DNA of 64,000 nucleotides from Kribbella sp. NBC_00382. GTDB lineage: Bacteria; Actinomycetota; Actinomycetes; Propionibacteriales; Kribbellaceae. The stretch lies in the NCBI RefSeq assembly GCF_036067295.1, contig NZ_CP107954.1, positions 1,736,001-1,800,000 on the forward strand, read 5' to 3'. Position numbers and translations under genes: made by a program. Below the pieces are notes generated by a model, which did not search any database, was not told where the DNA came from, and worked only from the letters and a program-made list of their open reading frames with translations. Of the stretch, positions 43,936 to 51,441 are shown in pieces (the stretch's first letter is position 1; the number at the start of each line of letters is the position of its first letter).

Positions 43936-44555
43936 TGGCCGTCGCGCCGATGGTTCTCCACCAGCCCGGACTGCTGCTCGGGCTGCCCAACCGGATCACG
44001 CTGGCCCGGACCGTACTGGCGATGCTGATCGCGACGATCGCGTTCCGGACCGGCGATCTGGCCTGGCTGGTCACCGGCTACGCGGCGTACTGGATCGGCG
44101 ATATCGCCGACGGCGCGGTCGCCCGGCACCGGGACGAGGAGACGATCGCGGGCGCCGTCTTCGACATCGTCTGCGACCGGGCCTGCTGCTTCCTCCTGGC
44201 CGCCGCGTTCATGGCCACCTACCCGGCCGTGATCGGGCCGCTGGCGATCTTCCTGATCCAGTTCGGGGTGCTCGACACGATGCTCTCGCTGGCTTTCCTG
44301 CTCTGGCCCAGCTGCATCAGCCCGAACTACTTCTACCGGATCGACCGGACGATCTTCCGCTGGAACTGGTCCAAGGTCGCCAAGGCGCTGAACACGGCGG
44401 CCGTCGTGGTGTCGCTGCTGATCGACTCCTGGCTCGGCATCGGCTGGCTCCCGTACGGCGTGGCGCTGGCGGGCGTGGTCGTCAAGGTCGGCTCGCTGGG
44501 CCGGCTGGTCGCCATCGTGCGCGGGCGGCGGCCGGCAGTACCGGCTGTGGTGTAG
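43935..44555 (+). CDS. CDP-alcohol phosphatidyltransferase family enzyme
   Basis: A 206-residue integral-membrane enzyme with the complete CDP-alcohol motif D56-x2-DG-x2-AR-x8-G-x3-D-x3-D81 (starts DIADGAVAR). It moves a phosphoalcohol such as glycerol phosphate or inositol phosphate from a CDP-activated donor. It is coupled to the permease gene, although the functional link to the exporter is unclear. Confidence 0.88.
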   Translation: MAVAPMVLHQPGLLLGLPNRITLARTVLAMLIATIAFRTGDLAWLVTGYAAYWIGDIADGAVARHRDEETIAGAVFDIVCDRACCFLLAAAFMATYPAVIGPLAIFLIQFGVLDTMLSLAFLLWPSCISPNYFYRIDRTIFRWNWSKVAKALNTAAVVVSLLIDSWLGIGWLPYGVALAGVVVKVGSLGRLVAIVRGRRPAVPAVV

Positions 44556-44619
44556 ATGACAGCGCAGGGTGGTGCTAAGTCCCGTGCCGGGGGCACAGAT
44601 GGGACATAGCCTCGGGACC

Positions 44620-45108
44620 ATGTGGCTCTGGCAACTGGCGCTGGCGATCGGGTTCGGGATCGGATCCGCCGTCATCCCTGTGCTGAACGCCGAGGTCTAC
44701 GTGCTGGGGGTCGGTGCCTCCGGCAAGCTCGATCCGGTGGTGGCGGCGATCGGGGTGTCGATCGGGCAGACGATCGGCAAGGTGGCGATGTTCCTGGCGG
44801 TGCGGTACCGGCCGGGCTACGCCGCCAAGAAGGGCAAGGAGCCCAAGCCGGTCGACCTCACCACTCGCCGCGGGCGGCTGGTCCAGTGGAACCGCAATGT
44901 CAGCAAGCGGCTGCTCGACGCGCTCAGTGACCGGCGCTGGGGCATACCGGTCACCTTGCTGAGCTCCTCGGTCGGCATCCCACCCCTGTACGGGGTGGCG
45001 CTGATAGCGGGCGCGAGCCGGATGGGCGTGGTCACCTTCACCCTGTCCGTCCTGGCCGGCCGCGCCGCCCGCTTCATCACCCTTGCTCTGGGTGTCAGCC
45101 TCTTCTAG
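44620..45108 (+). CDS. Small polytopic membrane protein, DedA/YqaA-like
   Basis: A 162-residue protein with about four hydrophobic segments. GSAVIPVLNAEVYVLG at the N-terminus and GIPPLYGVALIAGASRMGVVTF near the C-terminus resemble the DedA/SNARE-associated (VTT) fold. ATG 44620 follows CGGGACC, the same layout as the sigma gene at 23664; an ATG at 44599 is an alternative. Function unknown; transport of lipid or undecaprenyl phosphate is a family-level guess. Confidence 0.7.
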   Translation: MWLWQLALAIGFGIGSAVIPVLNAEVYVLGVGASGKLDPVVAAIGVSIGQTIGKVAMFLAVRYRPGYAAKKGKEPKPVDLTTRRGRLVQWNRNVSKRLLDALSDRRWGIPVTLLSSSVGIPPLYGVALIAGASRMGVVTFTLSVLAGRAARFITLALGVSLF

Positions 45109-45117
45109 CTACATCTT

Positions 45118-46674
45118 CTAGCTACAGCGGTAGCTACTCGCCTGCTTGGGATCTCCGTGCCCCCGGTACTTCGAAACGCTCGGGTAAGCACACAGATCGC
45201 GGTGCTCAGCGCCGTCCGCGGTTGCCGCCGGCAAGGTCGCGGGTGCCTGCCCCTGCTCGACCCACTTGACCAGCGAGGTGAGCGGATCGGTCGGCGTGAT
45301 GCCGTCGCCGCAGTGGCCGGCCCCTGGTGCCAGGAAGAGGCGGTAGAAGTCGTTCACCCGAGTACTGCCGCCCAGCTCGCGCTCTACCCGCTTGCGGTAG
45401 TCGACAGTGCCCAGCGCCGGGATCAACGGGTCAGACAGCCCGTGCCAGGACAGCAGCTTGCCACCGGAGCGCCGGAAGGCCGACAGGTCCGGAGCGTCGC
45501 TACCGATGACCTGGTTGTACTGCGCCTGCGACTGCCGGAACAGCTTGGCGAACTGGCTGTAGGTGAGCTTGTTGGTGTCGTACGCCGGATCCAGCTTCAG
45601 GAAGTCACGCACCCAACTGTCCGGTACTACGAACGGCGCCGCCTTCCCATCCTTCGTAGCGGCCAGCCCGTCGAACGACGAACCGCGGGTCAGCCCGTAC
45701 CAGAGCCCGCGCGGCCCATCCCAGATCTTGCGCACGACCCGGGCGTCCGCGGCCGTGATCTTGACCGGCTTGCCATCGCAGAGCACCGTCTTGCCGATCA
45801 GCCGCTCCGGCGCCCACGTGCACTTCTGCGGCTGGTCGATGACGCCGTTGACCACGCCGTCCTTCGCGTCACACGCCTTGACCGCGGCGTTGTTGAACTC
45901 GTCGAACACGCACTTGGTCGGGTAGGTGTGCTCCTGGTTCATCACCACGGCCGGCCAGACCGCGGCCACACCCCAGCGATCCCAGTTGACCGCGGGCGAC
46001 TGGGCGAGGATGCCGTCGAAGTCGTTCGGGTGCTGCTGCGCTTCGATGTAGCCCTGACGGCCACCGGTCGAACAGCCGGTCCAGTAGGAGTAGGCGGCGG
46101 CGCGTCCGTAGTACTGGTTGGTGACGGCCTTGCCGACGGTGGCCAGGTCGTGCAGGGAGCGAGAGGCGAAGTTCTGCAGCAGGGCCTGGTTGACCTTGCC
46201 GTCCTTGAGCGCCCAGGCGTCCGCGGTGAACGGGGAGGGGCCGACGCCGGCGTCGGTGGAGGCAACGGCGTACCCGGCCTTCACCGCGTTCACCCACGGG
46301 ATGCCGAACTCACCGGCCTGGTATGCGCTACCGCCGAGCGCCTGGAACCTGCCGTTCCAGCCCGTCGCGGGCAGCCAGACCACCGTCTTGACGTGGTCCC
46401 CCGCGCCCGGGTGGCTGAGCTGGACCGTGACCTCGCAGTACGCCGGTACGCCGGTGACCGGGCCACTCGGGAAGGGCGGGTTGGGCGGGATGACCACTGT
46501 GCCGCCGGGCTGGTCGACAGAGGTCAGCGAGTCCACATGCGCACCCTGCGGCGCAGCGATGGACAGGTTGGAGCAAGCACTGGCAGTGGACGTGGTCGCT
46601 GCCGAACTGCTCGACAGCGGTATCAGCGCGGCCAGCGGGACAACCGCCGCCAGGATGGTCAGGATTCTCTTCAT
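45118..46674 (-). CDS. Exported tannase/feruloyl esterase-family protein
   Basis: A 518-residue secreted hydrolase. After a signal peptide (about 1-26) the nucleophile elbow is GCSTGGRQG (Cys201, Ser202); the acid Asp lies in HGLSDPLIP and the catalytic His in GAGHCGDG. The CS-D-HC pattern, with a cysteine beside the serine and beside the histidine, is the family hallmark and predicts a bridging disulfide. Esters of aromatic plant acids are the likely substrates. ATG 46674; the upstream frame is the antisense of the next gene. A divergent MmyB-type regulator lies 50 bases away. Confidence 0.9.
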   Translation of the reverse strand: MKRILTILAAVVPLAALIPLSSSSAATTSTASACSNLSIAAPQGAHVDSLTSVDQPGGTVVIPPNPPFPSGPVTGVPAYCEVTVQLSHPGAGDHVKTVVWLPATGWNGRFQALGGSAYQAGEFGIPWVNAVKAGYAVASTDAGVGPSPFTADAWALKDGKVNQALLQNFASRSLHDLATVGKAVTNQYYGRAAAYSYWTGCSTGGRQGYIEAQQHPNDFDGILAQSPAVNWDRWGVAAVWPAVVMNQEHTYPTKCVFDEFNNAAVKACDAKDGVVNGVIDQPQKCTWAPERLIGKTVLCDGKPVKITAADARVVRKIWDGPRGLWYGLTRGSSFDGLAATKDGKAAPFVVPDSWVRDFLKLDPAYDTNKLTYSQFAKLFRQSQAQYNQVIGSDAPDLSAFRRSGGKLLSWHGLSDPLIPALGTVDYRKRVERELGGSTRVNDFYRLFLAPGAGHCGDGITPTDPLTSLVKWVEQGQAPATLPAATADGAEHRDLCAYPSVSKYRGHGDPKQASSYRCS

Positions 46675-46724
46675 AGGCCAACCACACCAACCAGCGGGAA
46701 TGGCAACCAGGGATACTTTGTCCT

Positions 46725-47573
46725 GTGATCCAGCCCACGCTGAACCGGGCCATGCTCGCGGACTTCCTCCGCAGCCGCCGGTTACAGCTCCAGCCGGAGG
46801 AGGTCGGCCTGCCGCGCACCCGGCGCCGCAGGTCCGACGGGCTGCGCCGGGAAGAGGTCGCCGAGCTGGCCGGGATCTCCACCGACTACTACAGCCGGAT
46901 GGAGCAGCAGCGCGGTCCACGGCCGTCGGAACAGCTGCTCAACGCTCTGGCCGAGGCGCTGCGGCTGTCGGCCGACGAACGGGACCACCTGTTCCGGATC
47001 GCCGGCTATCCCAACCCACCACAGCACCTGTACGACCGCCCGGCGGCCAACCTGCTCCGGGTCATGCGGCAACTCGAGCACACACCGGCGCAGATCTGCA
47101 GCCATCTCGGCCAGACGCTCGTCCAGAACCGGCTGTCGATCGCCGTCTTCGGCGACCACTCACTCTTCCGCGGCTTCGATCGGTACTGGGCCCACCGCTG
47201 GTTCCTCGACCCGGCGGAGCGCGAGCTCTACGCGGCGGAGGACCACGCGATCATCGGCCGCGCCATCGTCGCGGAGGTGCTCGCCACCCACGGCGCCGAC
47301 CCGTCAGCGCCGGAGCCGGGTGCGTTGGTCAACACGCTGCTCGGCAAGAGCCCGGAGTTCTGCGCGATCTGGGCCGAGCATCCGGTCTTCGAGCAGGACT
47401 GGCCGCGGTTGCATCTCAACCACCCGGAGGCCGGCCCGCTCGAGCTGAACAGCGACTTCGTCGTCGACGCCGATCGCTCGCAGTTCCTCGCCGTCTACAC
47501 CGCCGACCCGGACAGCGAGCACGAGCAGAAGCTTCGCCGGTTGGCGAAGGCCAGCGACGACTTCGTCTGGTGA
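46725..47573 (+). CDS. XRE-family regulator with MmyB-like ligand domain
   Basis: A 282-residue regulator. The N-terminal helix-turn-helix (about 10-85) has RRSDGLRREEVAELAGISTDYYSRMEQQRGPRPSEQ; the C-terminal MmyB/PAS-like domain (about 105-270) includes HTPAQICSHLGQTLVQNRLS and DRYWAHRWFLDP. In actinobacteria such proteins often bind fatty acids and control an adjacent enzyme gene, here the divergent tannase-type esterase. It is convergent with purC. Confidence 0.9.
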   Translation: MIQPTLNRAMLADFLRSRRLQLQPEEVGLPRTRRRRSDGLRREEVAELAGISTDYYSRMEQQRGPRPSEQLLNALAEALRLSADERDHLFRIAGYPNPPQHLYDRPAANLLRVMRQLEHTPAQICSHLGQTLVQNRLSIAVFGDHSLFRGFDRYWAHRWFLDPAERELYAAEDHAIIGRAIVAEVLATHGADPSAPEPGALVNTLLGKSPEFCAIWAEHPVFEQDWPRLHLNHPEAGPLELNSDFVVDADRSQFLAVYTADPDSEHEQKLRRLAKASDDFVW

Positions 47574-47574
47574 A

Positions 47575-48444
47575 TCAGAACTTCTGGCCGGTAAGGCTTT
47601 CATAGGCGTCGATGTACGCCGACCTGGTCCGCTCGATCACCTCGGCCGACAACGGCGGCGGGGCCTCACCCGAGTGCCGGTCCCACCCGGAGTCGAACTG
47701 CAGCCAGTCGCGCACGATCTGCTTGTCGTACGACGGCTGCTGCTTGCCCGGAGCCCATTCCGCGGCCGGCCAGAACCGGCTCGAGTCGGGCGTGAGCACC
47801 TCGTCGGCGAGCACGATCGTGCCGTCCGCGCGGGTGCCGAACTCGAACTTGGTGTCGGCCAGGATGATCCCGCGCTGCTCGGCGGTCGTGTGCGCCTGCG
47901 CGTAGATGTCGAGCGTGAGCTTCCGCAGCGCCTCGGCCAGCTCGGCACCGACGGTCGCCACGACAGCGTCGTACGAGACGTTCTCGTCGTGTTCGCCGAT
48001 ATCGGCCTTGGTGGCCGGGGTGAAGATCGGCTCGTCGAGGCGGGAGCCCTCGACCAGTCCGGCACGCAGCGGGATGCCGCAGACCTCGCCGGTCGCGTTG
48101 TAGTCGACCAGGCCGGAGCCGCTCAGGTAGCCGCGGGCGACGCACTCGACCGGCAGCATCTCCAGCTTCTCGCAGACCACCGCACGACCCGCGACCTCGG
48201 CCGGTACGTCGGTCGAGATGATGTGGTTCGGCACGCCCAGCTGCTCGAACCACCACAGGCTCATCGCGGTCAGCACCTTGCCCTTGTCCGGGATCGGCGT
48301 GTCCAGGATCCAGTCGAACGCGCTCATCCGGTCGCTCGCGACCATCAGCAGGTTGCCCGACTCCAGCTCGTACAGATCCCGGACCTTTCCGGAGTGGAGA
48401 TGCTTGGCACCGGGGATCTCGACAGCCTGCGGAGGTGTGATCAC
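47575..48444 (-). CDS. purC: SAICAR synthetase
   Basis: A 289-residue enzyme joining CAIR and aspartate in purine synthesis, of the longer single-domain type. LHSGKVRDLYEL, ASDRMSAFDWIL, ARGYLSGSGLVDY and DTKFEFG are family motifs. GTG 48444 overlaps the stop of the monooxygenase gene (GTGA, 48441-48444). Confidence 0.96.
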   Translation of the reverse strand: MITPPQAVEIPGAKHLHSGKVRDLYELESGNLLMVASDRMSAFDWILDTPIPDKGKVLTAMSLWWFEQLGVPNHIISTDVPAEVAGRAVVCEKLEMLPVECVARGYLSGSGLVDYNATGEVCGIPLRAGLVEGSRLDEPIFTPATKADIGEHDENVSYDAVVATVGAELAEALRKLTLDIYAQAHTTAEQRGIILADTKFEFGTRADGTIVLADEVLTPDSSRFWPAAEWAPGKQQPSYDKQIVRDWLQFDSGWDRHSGEAPPPLSAEVIERTRSAYIDAYESLTGQKF

Positions 48445-49616
48445 ACCCGTGATTCTTCCACCTTGCGCCGCTTCGCCAGCAATCCGGCCGCTTTGCCGCC
48501 TGCGGCGAAGACGGCATCACGGAGTGTGCAGGCGAGTTTGCTGTCCAGTTGGCCGAGTACTCCGATCTGGCGCGACCGCTTGACCAGCTTGGTCGTCGCG
48601 GGGCGGCGCTCGGCGTCGTATGCGCTCAGATCCTTGCCTGCGCGCAGTACGCGAGCGAGCGCGCCGGCGTCCTCGATCGCCGAGCAGGCGCCGCGCCCCA
48701 TGTTCGGCGTCATCGCATGAGCGGCGTCGCCGAGCAGCAGCACGCGCCCGTGGACAAACGGAAGCAACGGCGTCGGTAGATCGTAAGTATCGTTCCGCAG
48801 CACGGACGGAGTCGCCGCGAGCAGCGCCGGAATCGGCTCATGCCAGTCCGCAAACAACTCCCGCACGTCATCATCCGCACCGCCCGCCTCACGATTGGAC
48901 GTCGCATACCAATAGATCCGCCCATCAATCAGCTTCGCAAACCCAAACCGTTGCCCCCGGCCCCAAGTCTCACCCCCGCCATCAGCAACCCCCACCTCAG
49001 CAATCCCCCGGTACGCCGTATAGCCGGAGTACCGCGGCCCCTTGTACTCCGGCACCAGCACCCCCCGAACCACCGACCGAATCCCATCAGCCGCCACCAC
49101 CAACTCAGCCCGGTACTCCGTACCGACCGACGCCGGCCCGCCCGACCCCGCGTCGCCCGACCCCGCATTGCCCGACCTGCCGCCGAATGCCGGCCCGCCT
49201 GGCGCAGCGCTTGTTGCCGTGACGGTGACTCCGTCGGCGTCCTGCGTCAGGCCGGTGACGGTCGTGCCGGTGTGGATGGTGACGGCTGGGCCGAGGCGGT
49301 CGGTGATCAGTTGGTGTAGTTGTGCGCGATGGAGCATCACCGGCAACTCGATGCCGAGCTCAGCCGCCTCGACGATCCATCGGCCGTCCCACCGACGCAT
49401 CCCGGCCGCCTCCCCCAGCCGCGCCGCCTTGGCGATCCCCTCGACCCCGAGCTCGTCGAGCACCGCCGCCGCGCCCGGCCAGACCGAGATCCCCGCGCCG
49501 ACCTCCCCAAGCTCCGCCGCCCGCTCCAACACCGTGACCTGCCAGCCGCACTGCTCCAGCGCGACGGCCGCCGTCACCCCACCGATCCCCGCTCCCACCA
49601 CGATCGCTGTCCTCAT
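48441..49616 (-). CDS. FAD-dependent monooxygenase
   Basis: A 391-residue flavin hydroxylase of the PHBH/UbiH class. GAGIGG (8-13) binds the ADP part of FAD, VVAADGIRS is the DG motif, and LLGDAAHAMTPNMGRGA the second FAD motif. A Gly/Ala/Ser-rich insert of about 30 residues (about 148-180) interrupts the middle and has an uneven, repeat-like base composition. ATG 49616; it is divergent from a TetR gene, which likely represses it. Substrate probably an aromatic compound. Confidence 0.9.
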   Translation of the reverse strand: MRTAIVVGAGIGGVTAAVALEQCGWQVTVLERAAELGEVGAGISVWPGAAAVLDELGVEGIAKAARLGEAAGMRRWDGRWIVEAAELGIELPVMLHRAQLHQLITDRLGPAVTIHTGTTVTGLTQDADGVTVTATSAAPGGPAFGGRSGNAGSGDAGSGGPASVGTEYRAELVVAADGIRSVVRGVLVPEYKGPRYSGYTAYRGIAEVGVADGGGETWGRGQRFGFAKLIDGRIYWYATSNREAGGADDDVRELFADWHEPIPALLAATPSVLRNDTYDLPTPLLPFVHGRVLLLGDAAHAMTPNMGRGACSAIEDAGALARVLRAGKDLSAYDAERRPATTKLVKRSRQIGVLGQLDSKLACTLRDAVFAAGGKAAGLLAKRRKVEESRV

Positions 49617-49624
49617 GCCCAAGA

Positions 49625-49640
49625 CTCTACATCTGTAGAG
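49625..49640. promoter_or_regulatory. Palindrome CTCTAC-ATCT-GTAGAG, candidate TetR operator
   Basis: A perfect 6-base inverted repeat in the 46-base gap between the divergent monooxygenase and TetR genes. A third TAGAG occurs at 49651-49655; the hexamer TAGAGT there could be a -10 for a near-leaderless TetR mRNA. Placement fits dual control of both genes. Confidence 0.55.
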
Positions 49641-49662
49641 CCATGATGAGTAGAGTGTCCCC

Positions 49663-50355
49663 GTGACGAAAAAGGTGCCGCTCGGCGAGGACCGCCGAGC
49701 AGCCATCGCGGACGCAGCCATCCAACTCGTAGCGACCCGAGGCCTGCGCGGCCTCACCCACCGCGCAGTCGACGAGCAAGCCGGCCTACCCCCCGGCTCC
49801 ACCTCGTACTACCTACGCACCCGAGGCGCCCTCCTCACCGCCTGCGTCAACCGCATGCTCCAACGAGACCTAGCCCGCGGCGCCGCACCCCCACGCGCAG
49901 ACCAACCCGGCACCCCATCCGCGGTCCAATCCGGAACGCCGTCCGCCGACCAACCCGGCGAAGCGTTCGCGGACCGCCCTGGCGGCCCACCCCCCGGCCC
50001 GCCGACCGACAGCGACCTGCAAGAACTCATGGTCCGCATGGTCGTCGACCTTGCCCGCGACCGCCCTTACGACCTCATCGCGCGTTATGAGCTATCCCTC
50101 GAAGCGAGCCGCCAACCAGAGCTGCGCGACGCGATCACCCAAGGCGGCCGCCTACTGCGCGAAGGACTCGCGGATCTTCTAGCCGCCCTGGGTATCCCGG
50201 ACGCCGACACCATCGCCTGGCCGGTCGCCGCGATGATGGACGGCCTGCTCTACGACCGGGTCGCAGGCGCCAGTACGACACTGTCGCCCGAGGCCTTCGA
50301 GCGCTCGGTACACCAGAGCCTGGCGGCCCTTCTGATCGGCCTGCGACACGCGTAG
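49663..50355 (+). CDS. TetR-family regulator with proline-rich insert
   Basis: A 230-residue regulator. The helix-turn-helix (about 10-60) reads AIQLVATRGLRGLTHRAVDEQAGLPPGSTSYYLRTRGAL; the ligand domain restarts at about 117. Between them is an unusual 35-residue insert made of imperfect ten-residue repeats (ADQPGTPSAV, QSGTPSADQP, GEAFADRPGG). GTG 49663. Divergent from the FAD monooxygenase. Confidence 0.88.
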   Translation: MTKKVPLGEDRRAAIADAAIQLVATRGLRGLTHRAVDEQAGLPPGSTSYYLRTRGALLTACVNRMLQRDLARGAAPPRADQPGTPSAVQSGTPSADQPGEAFADRPGGPPPGPPTDSDLQELMVRMVVDLARDRPYDLIARYELSLEASRQPELRDAITQGGRLLREGLADLLAALGIPDADTIAWPVAAMMDGLLYDRVAGASTTLSPEAFERSVHQSLAALLIGLRHA

Positions 50356-50382
50356 TACCGCCAGCTACTGACACCTTCCGGA

Positions 50383-50802
50383 TCAGAGTCGGTCGGTGAA
50401 GGTGATGAAGGTGAAGTAGGCGGTGCCGGCGACCACGCCGAGGTGGCCGAGCAGGGAGAGGCCGGCGCCGCTGCCCCAGGCGTCGGTCGCCTTGTCCCGC
50501 GCGTGTTTGCTCGCGCTCGGCAGCCAGCGGGCCAGCAGCAACAACCCGACCAGCGAGAGTAGGTACCAGCCGGCCAGCGCGCCGATCGCGATCTCCTTCC
50601 GGCCCGTGACCATGGCAACCACCCAGGCGATCAGCGTCAGCACACCGACCGCGGTGTGCACCTTGACGAAGGTAGCGGAGAAGCTCGCCACGCCGCTGGA
50701 TCGGCTCGTGCCCTCGGGGTCACCACCCAGCCGGACACGCGTCAGCAGCACGACGACCGCCCCGAGCGCGGTCAGGAACCAGGTGACGTTCGACCATTCC
50801 AC
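50383..50802 (-). CDS. Four-helix hypothetical membrane protein
   Basis: A 139-residue protein with four predicted helices (about 5-22, 47-66, 70-90 and 112-132). HTAVGVLTLIAWVVAMVTGRKE and GHLGVVAGTAYFTFITF suggest a small redox- or transport-associated membrane protein, but no family is recognised. It is convergent with the TetR gene and separated from the next upstream gene by a strong hairpin. Confidence 0.65.
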   Translation of the reverse strand: MEWSNVTWFLTALGAVVVLLTRVRLGGDPEGTSRSSGVASFSATFVKVHTAVGVLTLIAWVVAMVTGRKEIAIGALAGWYLLSLVGLLLLARWLPSASKHARDKATDAWGSGAGLSLLGHLGVVAGTAYFTFITFTDRL

Positions 50803-50838
50803 GCCCGATCCTTACCCGCAATTCAGTCGAACGAACGC

Positions 50839-50882
50839 TTGAGCGTGTCGTCCGTATCCTGAGACACGGACGACACGCTCAA
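50839..50882 (-). terminator. Perfect 17-base-pair hairpin
   Basis: Arms 50839-50855 and 50866-50882 are exact reverse complements (start TTGAGCGTGTCG) with a 10-base loop. It lies 12 bases after the stop codon of the Gln/Gly-rich protein gene and so probably ends the glycosyltransferase operon. There is no T-run, which is common for actinobacterial terminators. Confidence 0.65.
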
Positions 50883-50893
50883 AGACCACTCAG

Positions 50894-51427
50894 CTAACTG
50901 GTCCGAGTCTGCCCCGGCACAGTGCCCTGCCCCTGCCCAGGCACCGTCCCCTGCTGTCCCTGCCCAGGCACGGTCCCTTGCTGACCCTGACCCTGACCCG
51001 GTACGGTCCCCTGCTGACCCTGCCCCGGTGCCTGACCCTGCTGCCCAGGGAACTGCCGGATTCCACCACCGCCCGGCCCGAACTGCGTCGGCGTACTCCC
51101 ACTAGACCCACCCCAAGCGTGCCCAACAGCCGTCCCACCCAGGAACGCCAACACCGCCAGCAACGACCCAGCCCCGGCCAACACCAGCCCACTAGGCCGA
51201 CTCCTACCGTCCTTCTCCAGAGCCTGCGGCGCGACCTGCTGCTGACCCTGGTACGACGCCTGACCAGCGCCACCCGGCCCCACCGGCCCACCGGGCCCTG
51301 CACCCACGTGCCCGGGAGTTCCCGGCCCCGGCGCAGCGCCCGGGGATGCCGGAGTTCCCCCGCCCGCGTGGGCGGCTCCTCCGACCCAGGACGGGACCGG
51401 GTTGTTGGTGTTGGTTGTTTCTGGCAT
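50894..51427 (-). CDS. Low-complexity Gly/Pro/Gln-rich membrane protein
   Basis: A 177-residue protein with a Gly/Pro/Ala-rich N-terminal half, one transmembrane helix (about 80-102, GLVLAGAGSLLAVLAFLGGTAVG) and a C-terminal tail of tandem GQGQQGTVPGQ repeats. ATG 51427 is chosen because GGGAGC is seven bases upstream; a GTG at 51445 overlaps the previous stop. The repeat style echoes that in the neighbouring GT39 protein, suggesting a common extracellular or surface function. Not recognised. Confidence 0.65.
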   Translation of the reverse strand: MPETTNTNNPVPSWVGGAAHAGGGTPASPGAAPGPGTPGHVGAGPGGPVGPGGAGQASYQGQQQVAPQALEKDGRSRPSGLVLAGAGSLLAVLAFLGGTAVGHAWGGSSGSTPTQFGPGGGGIRQFPGQQGQAPGQGQQGTVPGQGQGQQGTVPGQGQQGTVPGQGQGTVPGQTRTS

Positions 51428-51441
51428 TTGCTTGCTCCCGT

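Noticed and set aside
50900..51060. Regular short repeats resembling a CRISPR or minisatellite
   Set aside because: They encode in-frame GQG/TVPGQ repeats of a protein and lack constant-length unique spacers.
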